Below, one piece after another: positions 36,093 to 45,234 of a stretch of 64,000 bases of DNA (within the stretch, counting starts at the first letter, position 1; every line of letters begins with the position of its first letter). Below the pieces are notes generated by a model. It was not told where the DNA came from. It was given only the letters and a program-made list of their open reading frames with translations, and searched no databases. The stretch spans positions 1,430,531-1,494,530 of the forward strand of contig NZ_CP036343.1 of the NCBI RefSeq assembly GCF_007746795.1. Reading direction: 5' to 3'. This stretch comes from Gimesia algae (GTDB lineage Bacteria; Planctomycetota; Planctomycetia; Planctomycetales; Planctomycetaceae). The position numbers and the translations under genes were made by a program.

Positions 36093-37556
36093 TCAGGCAA
36101 TCAGATCTTCAACCACTTTACCGTGAACATCAGTTAACCTGAAATCTCGACCAGAGAAACGGTAGGTCAACTGCTCATGGTCGAATCCCAGCAATTTGAG
36201 CACAGTCGCATGCAGGTCATGCACGTGAACTTTATTTTCGACCGCAGCGAATCCGAATTCATCGGTGGCACCATAAGCCTGTCCCCCTTTGACCCCACCG
36301 CCCGCCAGCCAGACCGTAAAACCATGGTTATTATGGTCACGCCCATTCATTTTTCCGGCATTGGCACCGGGAGTTGGTAATTCCACCACGGGGGTACGAC
36401 CAAATTCGCCACCACACATCACAATCGTATCCTGCAGCAGACCGCGTTGCTTGAGATCTTTCAGTAGAGCAGCGATGGCCTGGGAACAGTCCCCGGCTAA
36501 ACGGCGATGGTTCTTTTCGATTTCATCATGATTATCCCATGGCTGACCGGCTCCATGCCAGAGTTGTACATAGCGAACTCCCCGTTCAACCAGCCTGCGG
36601 GCGATCATCATCTGACGGGCATGCACACCTTTTCCATACATCTCATGAATGTGTTTTGGTTCATTATTCACATCAAACACATCAGACGCCTGCATCTGCA
36701 TACGATAAGCCAGTTCGAACGACTGAATCCGCGATTCCAGCGCTGATTCCTGAGACCGTGCCGCCTGATGACGACGGTTCAAAGCCTGTAGCAGATCCAG
36801 TTGACGACGCTGCTCAGGCAAAACGAGTTGTTTGTTTTTAATATTCGAAATCAGCTTTTCGATATCTGTATGTTTCGTATCAATATGAGTTCCCTGATAG
36901 GCTCCAGGCAAAAACGCAGAGCGCCAGTTGGCCGATTCCGTAATTGGATAGCCGCCGGGGCACATCACCACAAAGCCAGGCAGATTCTGATTCTCTGTTC
37001 CCAGGCCATAAGTCACCCACGCTCCCATACTCGGGCGCGGCTGAATCAGGTCGCCACAGTTCATCATCATCAATGAAGGTTCATGGTTAGGCACGTTGGT
37101 ATACATAGACCGGACAAATGCAATGTCATCCACGCATTCTCCCAGTTCAGAAAACAGCTCGCTGACTTCCAGACCACTTTCGCCATATTTCTTGAACTTG
37201 AAGGGTGAGGGCAGGGAGGCACCTGTTTTGCGCTCTGTCCTCAGATTTTCCATTGGTAATTTTTTGCCGGCGTACTTAGCCAGCGCAGGCTTGGGGTCAA
37301 ATGTATCAACCTGTGAAGCGCCCCCATTCAGGAAGATATGAATCACATGTTTGGCTTTACCGGGAAAGTGTGCCGTCTTCGGCGCCATCGGCGAAGTCGG
37401 ACTGCCTGCAGACGCGCCCGCCGCCTGATTCAGCATCCCTTCGGAAGCCATCAGAGTAGCCAGGCCCAGAGACCCCAGGCCGGTCCCGCAACGCTGCAGC
37501 ATCTGGCGACGGGTAACGATGGGATCACAGTTAAAATGTGGAATTTGTTCAGCCAT
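36093..37556 (-). CDS. DUF1501 secreted protein (sulfatase-like fold)
   Basis: A 487-residue exported protein of the DUF1501 family, with an alkaline-phosphatase/sulfatase-like fold, very abundant in planctomycetes. ATG 37556 (MAEQIPHFNC) is chosen; the segment TRRQMLQRCGTGLGSLGLATL is a twin-arginine signal. Conserved blocks are HVIHIFLNGGASQVDTFDPKP, MPN-like SMYTNVPNHEPSL, QLWHGAGQPWDNHD and CGGEFGRTPVVE. It lies 42 bases after the DUF1549/DUF1553 gene in the same direction, the standard pairing. The role is unproven; the pair is thought to work on polymers in the periplasm. Confidence 0.9.
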   Translation of the reverse strand: MAEQIPHFNCDPIVTRRQMLQRCGTGLGSLGLATLMASEGMLNQAAGASAGSPTSPMAPKTAHFPGKAKHVIHIFLNGGASQVDTFDPKPALAKYAGKKLPMENLRTERKTGASLPSPFKFKKYGESGLEVSELFSELGECVDDIAFVRSMYTNVPNHEPSLMMMNCGDLIQPRPSMGAWVTYGLGTENQNLPGFVVMCPGGYPITESANWRSAFLPGAYQGTHIDTKHTDIEKLISNIKNKQLVLPEQRRQLDLLQALNRRHQAARSQESALESRIQSFELAYRMQMQASDVFDVNNEPKHIHEMYGKGVHARQMMIARRLVERGVRYVQLWHGAGQPWDNHDEIEKNHRRLAGDCSQAIAALLKDLKQRGLLQDTIVMCGGEFGRTPVVELPTPGANAGKMNGRDHNNHGFTVWLAGGGVKGGQAYGATDEFGFAAVENKVHVHDLHATVLKLLGFDHEQLTYRFSGRDFRLTDVHGKVVEDLIA

Positions 37557-37598
37557 AATAACAGGCTCCTGCAATATTAATTTTTGTGTCTTTATAAC

Positions 37599-40517
37599 TT
37601 AGTCAACAAACATGAATTCGTTAGAAGTGCACAGCACCTGAGCGTACTTCTCCCAACCGGTCATGCGTATTGGCGTTTCAATCTGGTCGTGGTGATGGGC
37701 GAGGAATTGCTTACCCAGTTCCAGCTCTTCAGTGACAGGATTTCGCATTAAAACCCGCTGATACAACTTCGTCACGGCAGTATCCACGCCCTGGTCTTTC
37801 CTTATTTTTTCCAGATCCAGATCTTTGACCAGGAAACGCGATTGTTCAATTAACAATGGGCTGTTCATGGCAAACAATGCCTGTTGAGGCACTGTCGTAT
37901 AGGGTCGCTGCGCCGTACTGGATTCCACATTCGCAAAGTCGAATGTCCGGAATATATTAGGCAGATTATTCCGGTCCACAAAACTGTAGACGGTTCGTTT
38001 AGGTTCCGTCGGAATCTGATCGATCAGGAACCCTCTGCCTTCGGTTTCCTCACTCAGCTGTCCCGAAACAGATAACAAAGAATCGCGCATTGCCTCAAAG
38101 TCGAGTCGAACCGGTGATCGTTTCCAGAGCAGACGGTTATCGGAATCAATCAGGCGGGCTTGCTGGCTCTCCTGCATTCCCTGTTGATAAGTGGCTGATA
38201 GCATAATGATTTTATGCAGTGATTTTACCGACCAGCCTTCTTCCATAAAGCGGGATGCCAGATAGTCCAGCAGTTCCGGATGGGAAGGGGGATCGCTGCG
38301 AACACCAAAATCACTGGGAGTTTTCACCAACCCTTCTCCAAAATGATGCATCCAGACCCGGTTTACGAACACCCGGGCTGTAAGTGGGTTGTCTTTCGAA
38401 GCGATGGCCTCTGCCAGTTCCAGGCGGCCACTCCCTTTCTCAAATGGTTTGCGGTCTGCGCCAGCCAGTATGCGGAAGAACTGCCGCGGTGCCTGATCGC
38501 CTCGACGGCCCGGGTTCCCTCTCAGATGCACGTGAGAGGTGACCGGTTTGTCTTTATCTAACATCACCATCGCGCGTGGTGGTGCGCCCGGGGATGTCAC
38601 ATCCAGAGTTTCCAGCTGTTTTTCCAGCTGGCGAATTTTATTGCGTTGGGCTCGGTTAAACATCGATGCTGCCACTTCATCGTTACTGGCAGCGGGACAA
38701 TCCGCATCATATAAAATCAGCCGTAACTCTTCTGCGGCAGGATCTTCCAGTTTTTCGGGCAGAGTTTTTTTCGCTTTTCCTGCTTCTGCCAGTTCTTTCA
38801 ACCACGCCTGCTCGACTTCTTTGAACGCAGTTCCATAAGCTCGGCAGACATCGTAGATGTTCTCTGGAGGATTGTTTTTCAAAGCGTGGACAATCAGACG
38901 ATTCACCCGCTTGTCGGCCTGTGTTTCTGCTTCCTGCTGCGATAGTTTCTGTACGATTTCCGCAGCACGCGCAGGGAATTCGTCAGGCTTCACTTTTAAT
39001 GCGGCAAACTGATTCCAGGGAGACAGTACGGCCCGCTGCGATTTGGCATTGCGCGCCAGATAAGAACGCCAGAGATCGACGTACCGTCGATGAGGTGCTT
39101 CCTTACTTTCGTATTTTGGCTTTTGATCGCCTCCTGCTGCCAGTTTCTGTTTTTCGGCGACTCCCTGCAACACATCACCAACGGTCAGACGGGCGGTTGC
39201 TCTGAATTTCTCTGCTTCGCCATGAATATAATCATCGACCTTTTTTTGTCGTTTCGCCCGCTCGGCCTGATAGACCTTGTAGTCTTTTTCTGATTTAGGT
39301 TTCCCGATCAGAGGCAGGTCTTTCTCCTCCGGTTCATAACTGCTGATGAACACGCTATACAGCCCGTAATAATCTTTGGTGGGAACCGGATCAAACTTAT
39401 GGTCGTGGCAGCGGGCACACGATGCCGTCAATCCCAAGAGGCCGCGCGAAACGAGGTCAATCCGGTCATCGGTGATATCATGAATATTTCCCCGATAGCG
39501 ACGTCCCACTGTCAGAAAACCAAGCGCTGCCAGCGAACGATCATCGCCTTTGCGGTCGATCTGATCTGCCGCCAGCTGCTCCCGAATGAACTGATCGAAT
39601 GGTAAATCTTCATTGAACGCGCGAATTACATAATCGCGATACGTATAGGAATAAGGGTAGCGGCGTTCTGAGGTAAACACATAACCTTTGGTATCCGCAT
39701 AGCGGGCCACGTCCAGCCAGTGACGTCCCCAGCGTTCGCCATAATGGGGAGAAGCCAGCAGTCGATCAATCAGCTTTGCATAGGCGTCCGGAGATTTGTC
39801 ATTCACGAATGCTTCCACTTCCTGATACGTGGGAGGCAGGCCAATCAAATCCACGGTTGCGCGACGAATCAGTTTGCGACGATCCACGGCAGGTGACAGA
39901 CTCAGGCCTTTCTCTTCCAAACGTTTGATGACGAAAGGGTCAACCGGTGATGAGACCCGCTGCGAAGCTTTCACTTCGGGCAGTTGTGGCTTCGTCACAG
40001 GCTGAAATGACCAGTGGCTCTCTGCCAGTGTTTCATAATCGTATGCGCCGTTGGTCGGTGCCAGCTTGGCGTCCTTCTCAGAAAACGGCCAAGGCGTTCC
40101 CAGCTTCACCCAGCGTGTCAATGCAGCGATTTCATTATCTGGCATTTTTTTCTCAGGAGGCATCTGACTGTCGTCCTCATGATACTGGATGACCTGAATG
40201 ATACGACTCTTCAGTGGGTCTCCCGGCACAACGGCTGCACCGGTATCACTGCCTTTCATCATCCAGGCATGAGTATCGAGACGCAGGCTCGCTTCCTGTT
40301 TTTTAGAACCATGACAGGCATGACAGCGTTTCACCAGAACCGGACGAATTTCTTTTTCAAAAAACTCAATCTGCTCGGCAGGAATTTTATTGTTGTTGGC
40401 AGCAAGACTCAGAGCAGGTACTGTCAACACAGTAATCATAAAAACGGTTAACCAGTACATACCTGATGCCAGGCCGGGTTTTGATGATGGATGAAACAGA
40501 ATCCAAAGCCGCCTCAT
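37599..40517 (-). CDS. PSD-type protein: c-type heme domain, DUF1549 and DUF1553
   Basis: A 972-residue exported protein. ATG 40517 (MRRLWILFH) has AAAGAG upstream; TTG 40523 is less likely. After the signal sequence the PSCyt1-type domain carries the heme motif C65-H-A-C-H69. DUF1549 follows (LPPTYQEVEAFVNDKSPDAYAK region, then HYGERWGRHWLDVARYADTKG), and DUF1553 occupies the C-terminal third (ARVFVNRVWMHHFGEGLVKTP, SPVRLDFEAMRDSLL). This architecture is a hallmark of planctomycetes, paired with DUF1501 as here. The heme suggests electron transfer linked to breakdown of polymers. The middle segment (residues about 400-600) is a poorly conserved helical insert. Confidence 0.92.
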   Translation of the reverse strand: MRRLWILFHPSSKPGLASGMYWLTVFMITVLTVPALSLAANNNKIPAEQIEFFEKEIRPVLVKRCHACHGSKKQEASLRLDTHAWMMKGSDTGAAVVPGDPLKSRIIQVIQYHEDDSQMPPEKKMPDNEIAALTRWVKLGTPWPFSEKDAKLAPTNGAYDYETLAESHWSFQPVTKPQLPEVKASQRVSSPVDPFVIKRLEEKGLSLSPAVDRRKLIRRATVDLIGLPPTYQEVEAFVNDKSPDAYAKLIDRLLASPHYGERWGRHWLDVARYADTKGYVFTSERRYPYSYTYRDYVIRAFNEDLPFDQFIREQLAADQIDRKGDDRSLAALGFLTVGRRYRGNIHDITDDRIDLVSRGLLGLTASCARCHDHKFDPVPTKDYYGLYSVFISSYEPEEKDLPLIGKPKSEKDYKVYQAERAKRQKKVDDYIHGEAEKFRATARLTVGDVLQGVAEKQKLAAGGDQKPKYESKEAPHRRYVDLWRSYLARNAKSQRAVLSPWNQFAALKVKPDEFPARAAEIVQKLSQQEAETQADKRVNRLIVHALKNNPPENIYDVCRAYGTAFKEVEQAWLKELAEAGKAKKTLPEKLEDPAAEELRLILYDADCPAASNDEVAASMFNRAQRNKIRQLEKQLETLDVTSPGAPPRAMVMLDKDKPVTSHVHLRGNPGRRGDQAPRQFFRILAGADRKPFEKGSGRLELAEAIASKDNPLTARVFVNRVWMHHFGEGLVKTPSDFGVRSDPPSHPELLDYLASRFMEEGWSVKSLHKIIMLSATYQQGMQESQQARLIDSDNRLLWKRSPVRLDFEAMRDSLLSVSGQLSEETEGRGFLIDQIPTEPKRTVYSFVDRNNLPNIFRTFDFANVESSTAQRPYTTVPQQALFAMNSPLLIEQSRFLVKDLDLEKIRKDQGVDTAVTKLYQRVLMRNPVTEELELGKQFLAHHHDQIETPIRMTGWEKYAQVLCTSNEFMFVD

Positions 40518-40941
40518 TTTCAACTCTTTCTCAGTGAAACCGTGGTGGGAAAAATTGGGAGGGAAGGAGCAGATCCGATCTTAAGCCGGTAAACTCCTCT
40601 ATCTATTATTCTACTCTGCCAGAGATGCAAAGTGTAGTCTGTATTTCGCACTTAAGCCTTATGAAGCATAGGTTTAGTTCGATTCACTTTCATCTGTATT
40701 CTTAACATTGTTGTGAAAATCCCGCCCGGTGCCCCATTTAAAAGAGACCCAAAATGCAGTACAGTAGCAATCAAGCTGTCCTGTTCCCCGGGATAACTGT
40801 CTGTACTGATTGAGCTTGCCATAAAAATGGAACCTCGATTGCTGCATCAGTCTCTGGAAACAGGGTATTAATAATATCGGCTGAATCACCAACTGGTTTA
40901 ATCGAATCATCATCCGACAGGATTAGAAAAAAGGGGGAATC
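40518..40941. other. Divergent intergenic region before the pterin cluster
   Basis: About 420 bp between divergent genes. It should contain promoters for the DUF1549/DUF1553 gene and for the PCD gene. No clear -35/-10 pair, hairpin or RNA fold was found. Two short minus-strand frames of 60-79 codons were seen, but they show no motif or start context. Confidence 0.4.
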
Positions 40942-41286
40942 ATGACTGAGGATCAAGCATTAACCGAAGCTGAAATCCAGGAATTCCTGAACACTTACTC
41001 CAACTGGGAACTCCGCGATGGCTGGATCCGCAGAAAATATGGGACTCCTGGCTGGTCGCATACATTGATGCTGGTCAACACGATCGGCTACCTGGCAGAA
41101 GCCGGAAATCATCACCCGGATTTGAGCGTTGGCTATGCAGCGGTCACCGTGAAACTGCAGACACACAAGGTGCACGCCATCACAGGGAAAGACATCAGCC
41201 TCGCGAAAAAAATTGAAGAAACCGTGCTCTGGCAACCAGAAGCAGACTCCCCCCTGGACGGGTTTCCCAAAAAATGGGTCCACTAA
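40942..41286 (+). CDS. 4a-hydroxytetrahydrobiopterin dehydratase (pterin-4a-carbinolamine dehydratase)
   Basis: A 114-residue PCD-family protein. It carries the family signature AEAGNHHPDLSVGY ... THKVHAITGKD with the catalytic His pair and Asp. The usual N-terminal start is YSNWELRDGWIRRKYG. In organisms with aromatic amino acid hydroxylases it recycles pterin, but none is seen nearby. The next genes encode a dihydropteroate-synthase-like protein and p-aminobenzoate synthase, which points to a job in pterin/folate or methanopterin cofactor synthesis. ATG 40942 lies about 8 bases after a GGGGGAA run. Confidence 0.9.
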   Translation: MTEDQALTEAEIQEFLNTYSNWELRDGWIRRKYGTPGWSHTLMLVNTIGYLAEAGNHHPDLSVGYAAVTVKLQTHKVHAITGKDISLAKKIEETVLWQPEADSPLDGFPKKWVH

Positions 41287-41370
41287 TTCAGGTCGACGCT
41301 ACTCGGTTCGAAGGACTTCACTGAACTATCGAGAGCAGGGACAGGATGCAGCTTTGAGGAAAGATCAACA

Positions 41371-42783
41371 ATGAAACAGGAACGCATCCTGTTCGTAACC
41401 GGCAGGCTGGCTGAATTTTCATTACGCGGCGTATTAGACAAACTTGCTCCCCAGGTTGGTTTTGAGTTTGAAGTCGTTGTATTGAATGTCCAGGTCGCCG
41501 CCCTGATGCATGTCCCGCTGATCTTGCGCAGACTCACTGTTCCACCAGACACCGACTGGGTTATGCTGCCTGGACTCTGCAAAGGGGATCTGCAGACACT
41601 GACCGATCACTTTGGTATTCCCTTCAAACGGGGACCCAAAGACCATTTCGACCTGCCCGAATATTTCGGTCAGGCAGATCGTCCTCCCAAAGATCTCTCC
41701 CGGTTTGACATCGAAATACTGGCAGAAATCAATCACGCCCCCTTTCTGACTGACGAAGAAATACTGCGACAGGCAGACCATTATCGAGATAACGGTGCAG
41801 ACCTGATCGACGTCGGCTGCGTTCCCGGAGATAGCTGGTCGCGAACAGGTGAAATCGTGAAGATGCTCATCGACGCAGGCCATCGGATTTCGATCGACAG
41901 CTTTGAACGCACCGAAGTGGAAGCAGCAGTCGCCAGCGGCGCGGAACTTATACTGAGTTGTAACCACGCCAACCTCGACTGGGTTTCCAAGCTGGGCGTC
42001 GAAGTCGTCGCCATCCCGGATGTCCCCAGCGATTTTGAGTCCCTGCACGCTATCGTGGAAGAACTCACGAAACAGGGCACACCGTTTCGCATCGACCCCA
42101 TTCTGGAACCGATCGGGTATGGCTTTGCTGCTTCTTTAGAACGTTACTATCGAGCACGTAAAGAATTTCCGGATACCGAAATCATGATGGGCATCGGCAA
42201 TCTGACGGAACTGACTGAGGTCGACACCGCCGGCATGAATGTACTTTTGGCCGCTCTCTGCCAGGAACTGAAAATCCATAGCGTCCTGGCAACCGAAGTC
42301 ATTAACTGGGCCCGCAGTACGATTGGGGAGTTCAATCATGCCCGGCGCCTAGTCAAATATGCCATCGATAACCAGACCCTTCCTAAGCACGTCGAATATC
42401 AACTGGTCATGCTGCGCGATCCGAAACTCAAAGAACTTGGCTCAGAAGCATTGGCGAACCTGGCGGCTCAGATCCGGGATCCGAACTATCGCATTTTCGC
42501 AGAAGAGAATGCCTTACACGTCATGAACCGGGATGGCTACTGGAAAGGCACCGATCCGTTTGAACTCTTTGATCAGTTCCAGGCCGCCAACCAGAAGGAT
42601 CTGGATGCATCACATGCCTTTTATCTGGGCTACGAAATGAGTAAAGCAATGACGGCTTTAACCTTGGGAAAACAGTACAAGCAGGATCAACCATTAAACT
42701 GGGGCTTTTTAACGCAGGCTGAAACCAGTGCACTGGAACGTCGTCGCGGGCAGGGGGAAGACACACAATGTGGGCCTCGCTGA
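41371..42783 (+). CDS. Dihydropteroate synthase-like protein (methanopterin/folate-type, DUF6513-like N-terminus)
   Basis: A 470-residue protein of the DHPS-related family known from archaea and from bacteria with tetrahydromethanopterin-linked C1 metabolism. The N-terminal domain (RILFVTGRLAEFSLRGVLDKL; residues 1-135) is extra compared with FolP. The barrel follows, with DNGADLIDVGCVPGDSWSR, ISIDSFERTEVEAAVASGAE and ELILSCNHANLD in the positions of FolP pterin-binding loops. It lies 84 bases after the PCD gene and 96 bases before pabB and pabA, which make the p-aminobenzoate substrate of such enzymes. Condensation of a pterin with an aminobenzoate derivative is therefore a fair inference; true folate synthase activity is not shown. 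Confidence 0.82.
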   Translation: MKQERILFVTGRLAEFSLRGVLDKLAPQVGFEFEVVVLNVQVAALMHVPLILRRLTVPPDTDWVMLPGLCKGDLQTLTDHFGIPFKRGPKDHFDLPEYFGQADRPPKDLSRFDIEILAEINHAPFLTDEEILRQADHYRDNGADLIDVGCVPGDSWSRTGEIVKMLIDAGHRISIDSFERTEVEAAVASGAELILSCNHANLDWVSKLGVEVVAIPDVPSDFESLHAIVEELTKQGTPFRIDPILEPIGYGFAASLERYYRARKEFPDTEIMMGIGNLTELTEVDTAGMNVLLAALCQELKIHSVLATEVINWARSTIGEFNHARRLVKYAIDNQTLPKHVEYQLVMLRDPKLKELGSEALANLAAQIRDPNYRIFAEENALHVMNRDGYWKGTDPFELFDQFQAANQKDLDASHAFYLGYEMSKAMTALTLGKQYKQDQPLNWGFLTQAETSALERRRGQGEDTQCGPR

Positions 42784-42879
42784 TGATTCCTTCTCGATCC
42801 GGGTCCTGTTATACTGTCCCCTTAGTGGCCTTGGTATGTCGGGTGCTCACAGCGTGTTTTAGTTAAAAATAGATGCATC

Positions 42880-44364
42880 ATGTCTGGAAATTTATCTCAG
42901 GATCTGTCTCAAGAGCAGGGGAGCCCCATTGCGGAACAGCTCCCTCTTGTAGAAGAACTGATTCCCTGTCCGGACCTGGAGCAACTGCTGATCGAGTTTG
43001 CCGGCGAAGACAGTCTGCTGGTCCTGGACAGTGCCCGTCAGTCTTCCTCGCAGGGACACTTCTCATACTTAATGTGCAATCCCCTCACGCGGACTCAAAT
43101 TCAGGCTGCTGAACTGGGAACCGATCCTTTTCTGCCGATGCGCGAAGTACAGGCACGCCATCAGATCGAATCGGTACCGGGACTCCCCCCGTTTCAAGGC
43201 GGGTTCGCCGGCTTGCTCTCTTATGAACTGGGGCGCTGCTGGGAAGAGTTTCCCCGCGCACCGCAGGATGAATTCCAGCTCCCCGATTTTGCCGTCGGCT
43301 TTTACGACTGGGTCATCGCCTGGGATCATCACCAGCATCGTGCCTGGCTGATCGTCCAGGGCTTTGACGAGAGTCTGAATGCACAGAGTTACGAACGAGC
43401 AATCCAACGCTGCCAGTCTGTCAAAGCACGCACTGATTCAGTTCTCTTTGACCGTCGCGGCAGAATCGATCAACTGCCGCAATGGAACACGGAGCCTCCA
43501 CTGCCTCTGGAAGCGCTTTCTTCTGCATTCCCGCTGGAAGGGTATCCCCATATTTTCAGCAATTTCTGTAAAGCAGAGTTTCAGGACCGTGTGTCACAAA
43601 TTATTGAATACATTTATGCGGGCGATATTTTTCAGGCGAACTTTTCACATCGATTGCTCAGCCGAACGACGAGTCATCCTGCAGAACTCTATTTGAATTT
43701 ACGATCGAAGAATCCTGCTCCGTTTGCCGGCTATTTTGGCTGGGATGACTGGGCAGTTCTCAGTGCCTCGCCCGAACGCTTTCTGAATGTCTCCGGAAGC
43801 GAAGTCGAAACGCGTCCCATCAAAGGGACCCGACGTCGAAAATATGTTCCCGAAGCCGACCTGCTTACGCGGGATGAACTGCGGGAAAGCGAAAAGGATC
43901 AGGCCGAAAATGTGATGATCGTCGATCTGCTCCGCAACGACCTGTCGCGCGTCTGCCTGCCCGGCAGCATCCGAGTCCCCCAACTCTGTTCGGTGGAAAC
44001 ATACGAAACGGTGCAGCACCTGGTTTCAGAAGTTCGCGGACAGCTCAAACCCGATACAACGGTCTGGGATCTGCTCGCGGCTTCGTTTCCCGGCGGTTCC
44101 ATTACCGGCGCACCCAAGGTCCGATCAATGGAGATCATCGCGGAACTCGAGCCCACGGTCCGCGGCCCTTATTGCGGCTGCCTGTTTTACGCTGGTTTGA
44201 ACGGGGAATTTGACAGTAACATTCTGATTCGAACTTTCACCGTCCGCAAAGGCTGGATCCAGTTCCCGGTCGGAGGCGGGATTATTGCCCAGAGTCAGCC
44301 ACGTCTGGAATACGAAGAAACCCTGCACAAGGCGGCGGGAATGATTGCCGCACTTCACAGTTAA
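42880..44364 (+). CDS. pabB: Aminodeoxychorismate synthase component I
   Basis: A 494-residue chorismate-binding enzyme that makes 4-amino-4-deoxychorismate from chorismate with ammonia from PabA. The PIKGT motif (K315) is the PabB mark; TrpE has PIAGT. DLLRNDLSRVC, SFPGGSITGAPKVRSMEII and GPYCGCLFYAGLNG follow as usual. The N-terminal half (DSLLVLDSARQ, FQGGFAGLLSYELGR) is also typical. It starts at ATG 42880 and is followed 23 bases later by pabA. Neighbours of the pterin pathway support a role in folate or methanopterin synthesis and not in tryptophan synthesis. Confidence 0.93.
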   Translation: MSGNLSQDLSQEQGSPIAEQLPLVEELIPCPDLEQLLIEFAGEDSLLVLDSARQSSSQGHFSYLMCNPLTRTQIQAAELGTDPFLPMREVQARHQIESVPGLPPFQGGFAGLLSYELGRCWEEFPRAPQDEFQLPDFAVGFYDWVIAWDHHQHRAWLIVQGFDESLNAQSYERAIQRCQSVKARTDSVLFDRRGRIDQLPQWNTEPPLPLEALSSAFPLEGYPHIFSNFCKAEFQDRVSQIIEYIYAGDIFQANFSHRLLSRTTSHPAELYLNLRSKNPAPFAGYFGWDDWAVLSASPERFLNVSGSEVETRPIKGTRRRKYVPEADLLTRDELRESEKDQAENVMIVDLLRNDLSRVCLPGSIRVPQLCSVETYETVQHLVSEVRGQLKPDTTVWDLLAASFPGGSITGAPKVRSMEIIAELEPTVRGPYCGCLFYAGLNGEFDSNILIRTFTVRKGWIQFPVGGGIIAQSQPRLEYEETLHKAAGMIAALHS

Positions 44365-44387
44365 ACTGCTGCTTCAGAATAAATTTG

Positions 44388-44990
44388 ATGATCCTGATTA
44401 TTGATAACTATGACAGTTTCGTGTTTAACCTGGCTCGCTATTTTGAGGAGCTTGGTCAGGAAACGCACGTCATCCGCAATGATCAGATCACCCTCAGACA
44501 GGCAACGGAACTGAAACCTTCTGCCCTGATCCTTTCACCGGGCCCCTGTACTCCGGAAGAAGCCGGTCTCAGCCAGGAACTCGTCCGCCACTTCATCGGA
44601 CAAATCCCTATTCTCGGTGTCTGCCTCGGACATCAGGCGATCGCCGCCAGTCTGGGGGGAAACATCATTCGTGCCCCACAACCCGTGCACGGCCAGACGT
44701 CTCTGATCTATCATCAAAATTCACGCCTGTTATCCAGTCTACCTGATCCGTTTCCCGCCACCCGGTATCACTCACTGATCATTGATGAAGCAACCCTGCC
44801 AGTCGAACTCATGATTACGGCACGCACAGCAGAGGGCATACCGATGGCAATCGAACACCAGAGTGCCCCCTTATTCGGTGTACAGTTTCACCCGGAATCA
44901 ATTCTCACCAAATGCGGACTGGAGTTGCTGCAAAACTTTCTCACGTTCCTTTCGGACACGACACTTCAAACTCAAGACACTCTCCACTGA
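44388..44990 (+). CDS. pabA: Aminodeoxychorismate synthase component II (glutamine amidotransferase)
   Basis: A 200-residue class I glutamine amidotransferase that supplies ammonia to PabB. ATG 44388 (MILIIDNYDSF) is the standard family start; TTG 44385 just before it is not needed. The catalytic triad is visible: C79 in GVCLGHQAIA, H168 and E170 in FHPESIL. It may also serve anthranilate synthase, as many PabA/TrpG proteins do. It ends the PCD-DHPS-pabB-pabA group; no further gene follows on this strand for 245 bases. Confidence 0.93.
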   Translation: MILIIDNYDSFVFNLARYFEELGQETHVIRNDQITLRQATELKPSALILSPGPCTPEEAGLSQELVRHFIGQIPILGVCLGHQAIAASLGGNIIRAPQPVHGQTSLIYHQNSRLLSSLPDPFPATRYHSLIIDEATLPVELMITARTAEGIPMAIEHQSAPLFGVQFHPESILTKCGLELLQNFLTFLSDTTLQTQDTLH

Positions 44991-45234
44991 GTCTCCCCGG
45001 TCCGGTTAGTTAAGCTGGTTTAAGTTTCCTTTCTGACTTCCAGCGCAATTCGTTACGACCCTGCATTTTTTTCATTTCCTCACAGCACGGCTCGAATCGA
45101 GTGTAATACTTCACAACAACCTCCCCACAACGAACCGATAACAACGATGATATCAGAGTATTAACGACTCTGTTGTCGCTTTTTACTGAACGCGAGCTCG
45201 TTCATGTATTCAGAAGATTTGCGGGGATATTTTC

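Noticed and set aside
40674-40956. Two overlapping minus-strand short frames before the PCD gene
   Set aside because: Neither has a start context or a recognisable motif, and they lie in a region that must contain divergent promoters.
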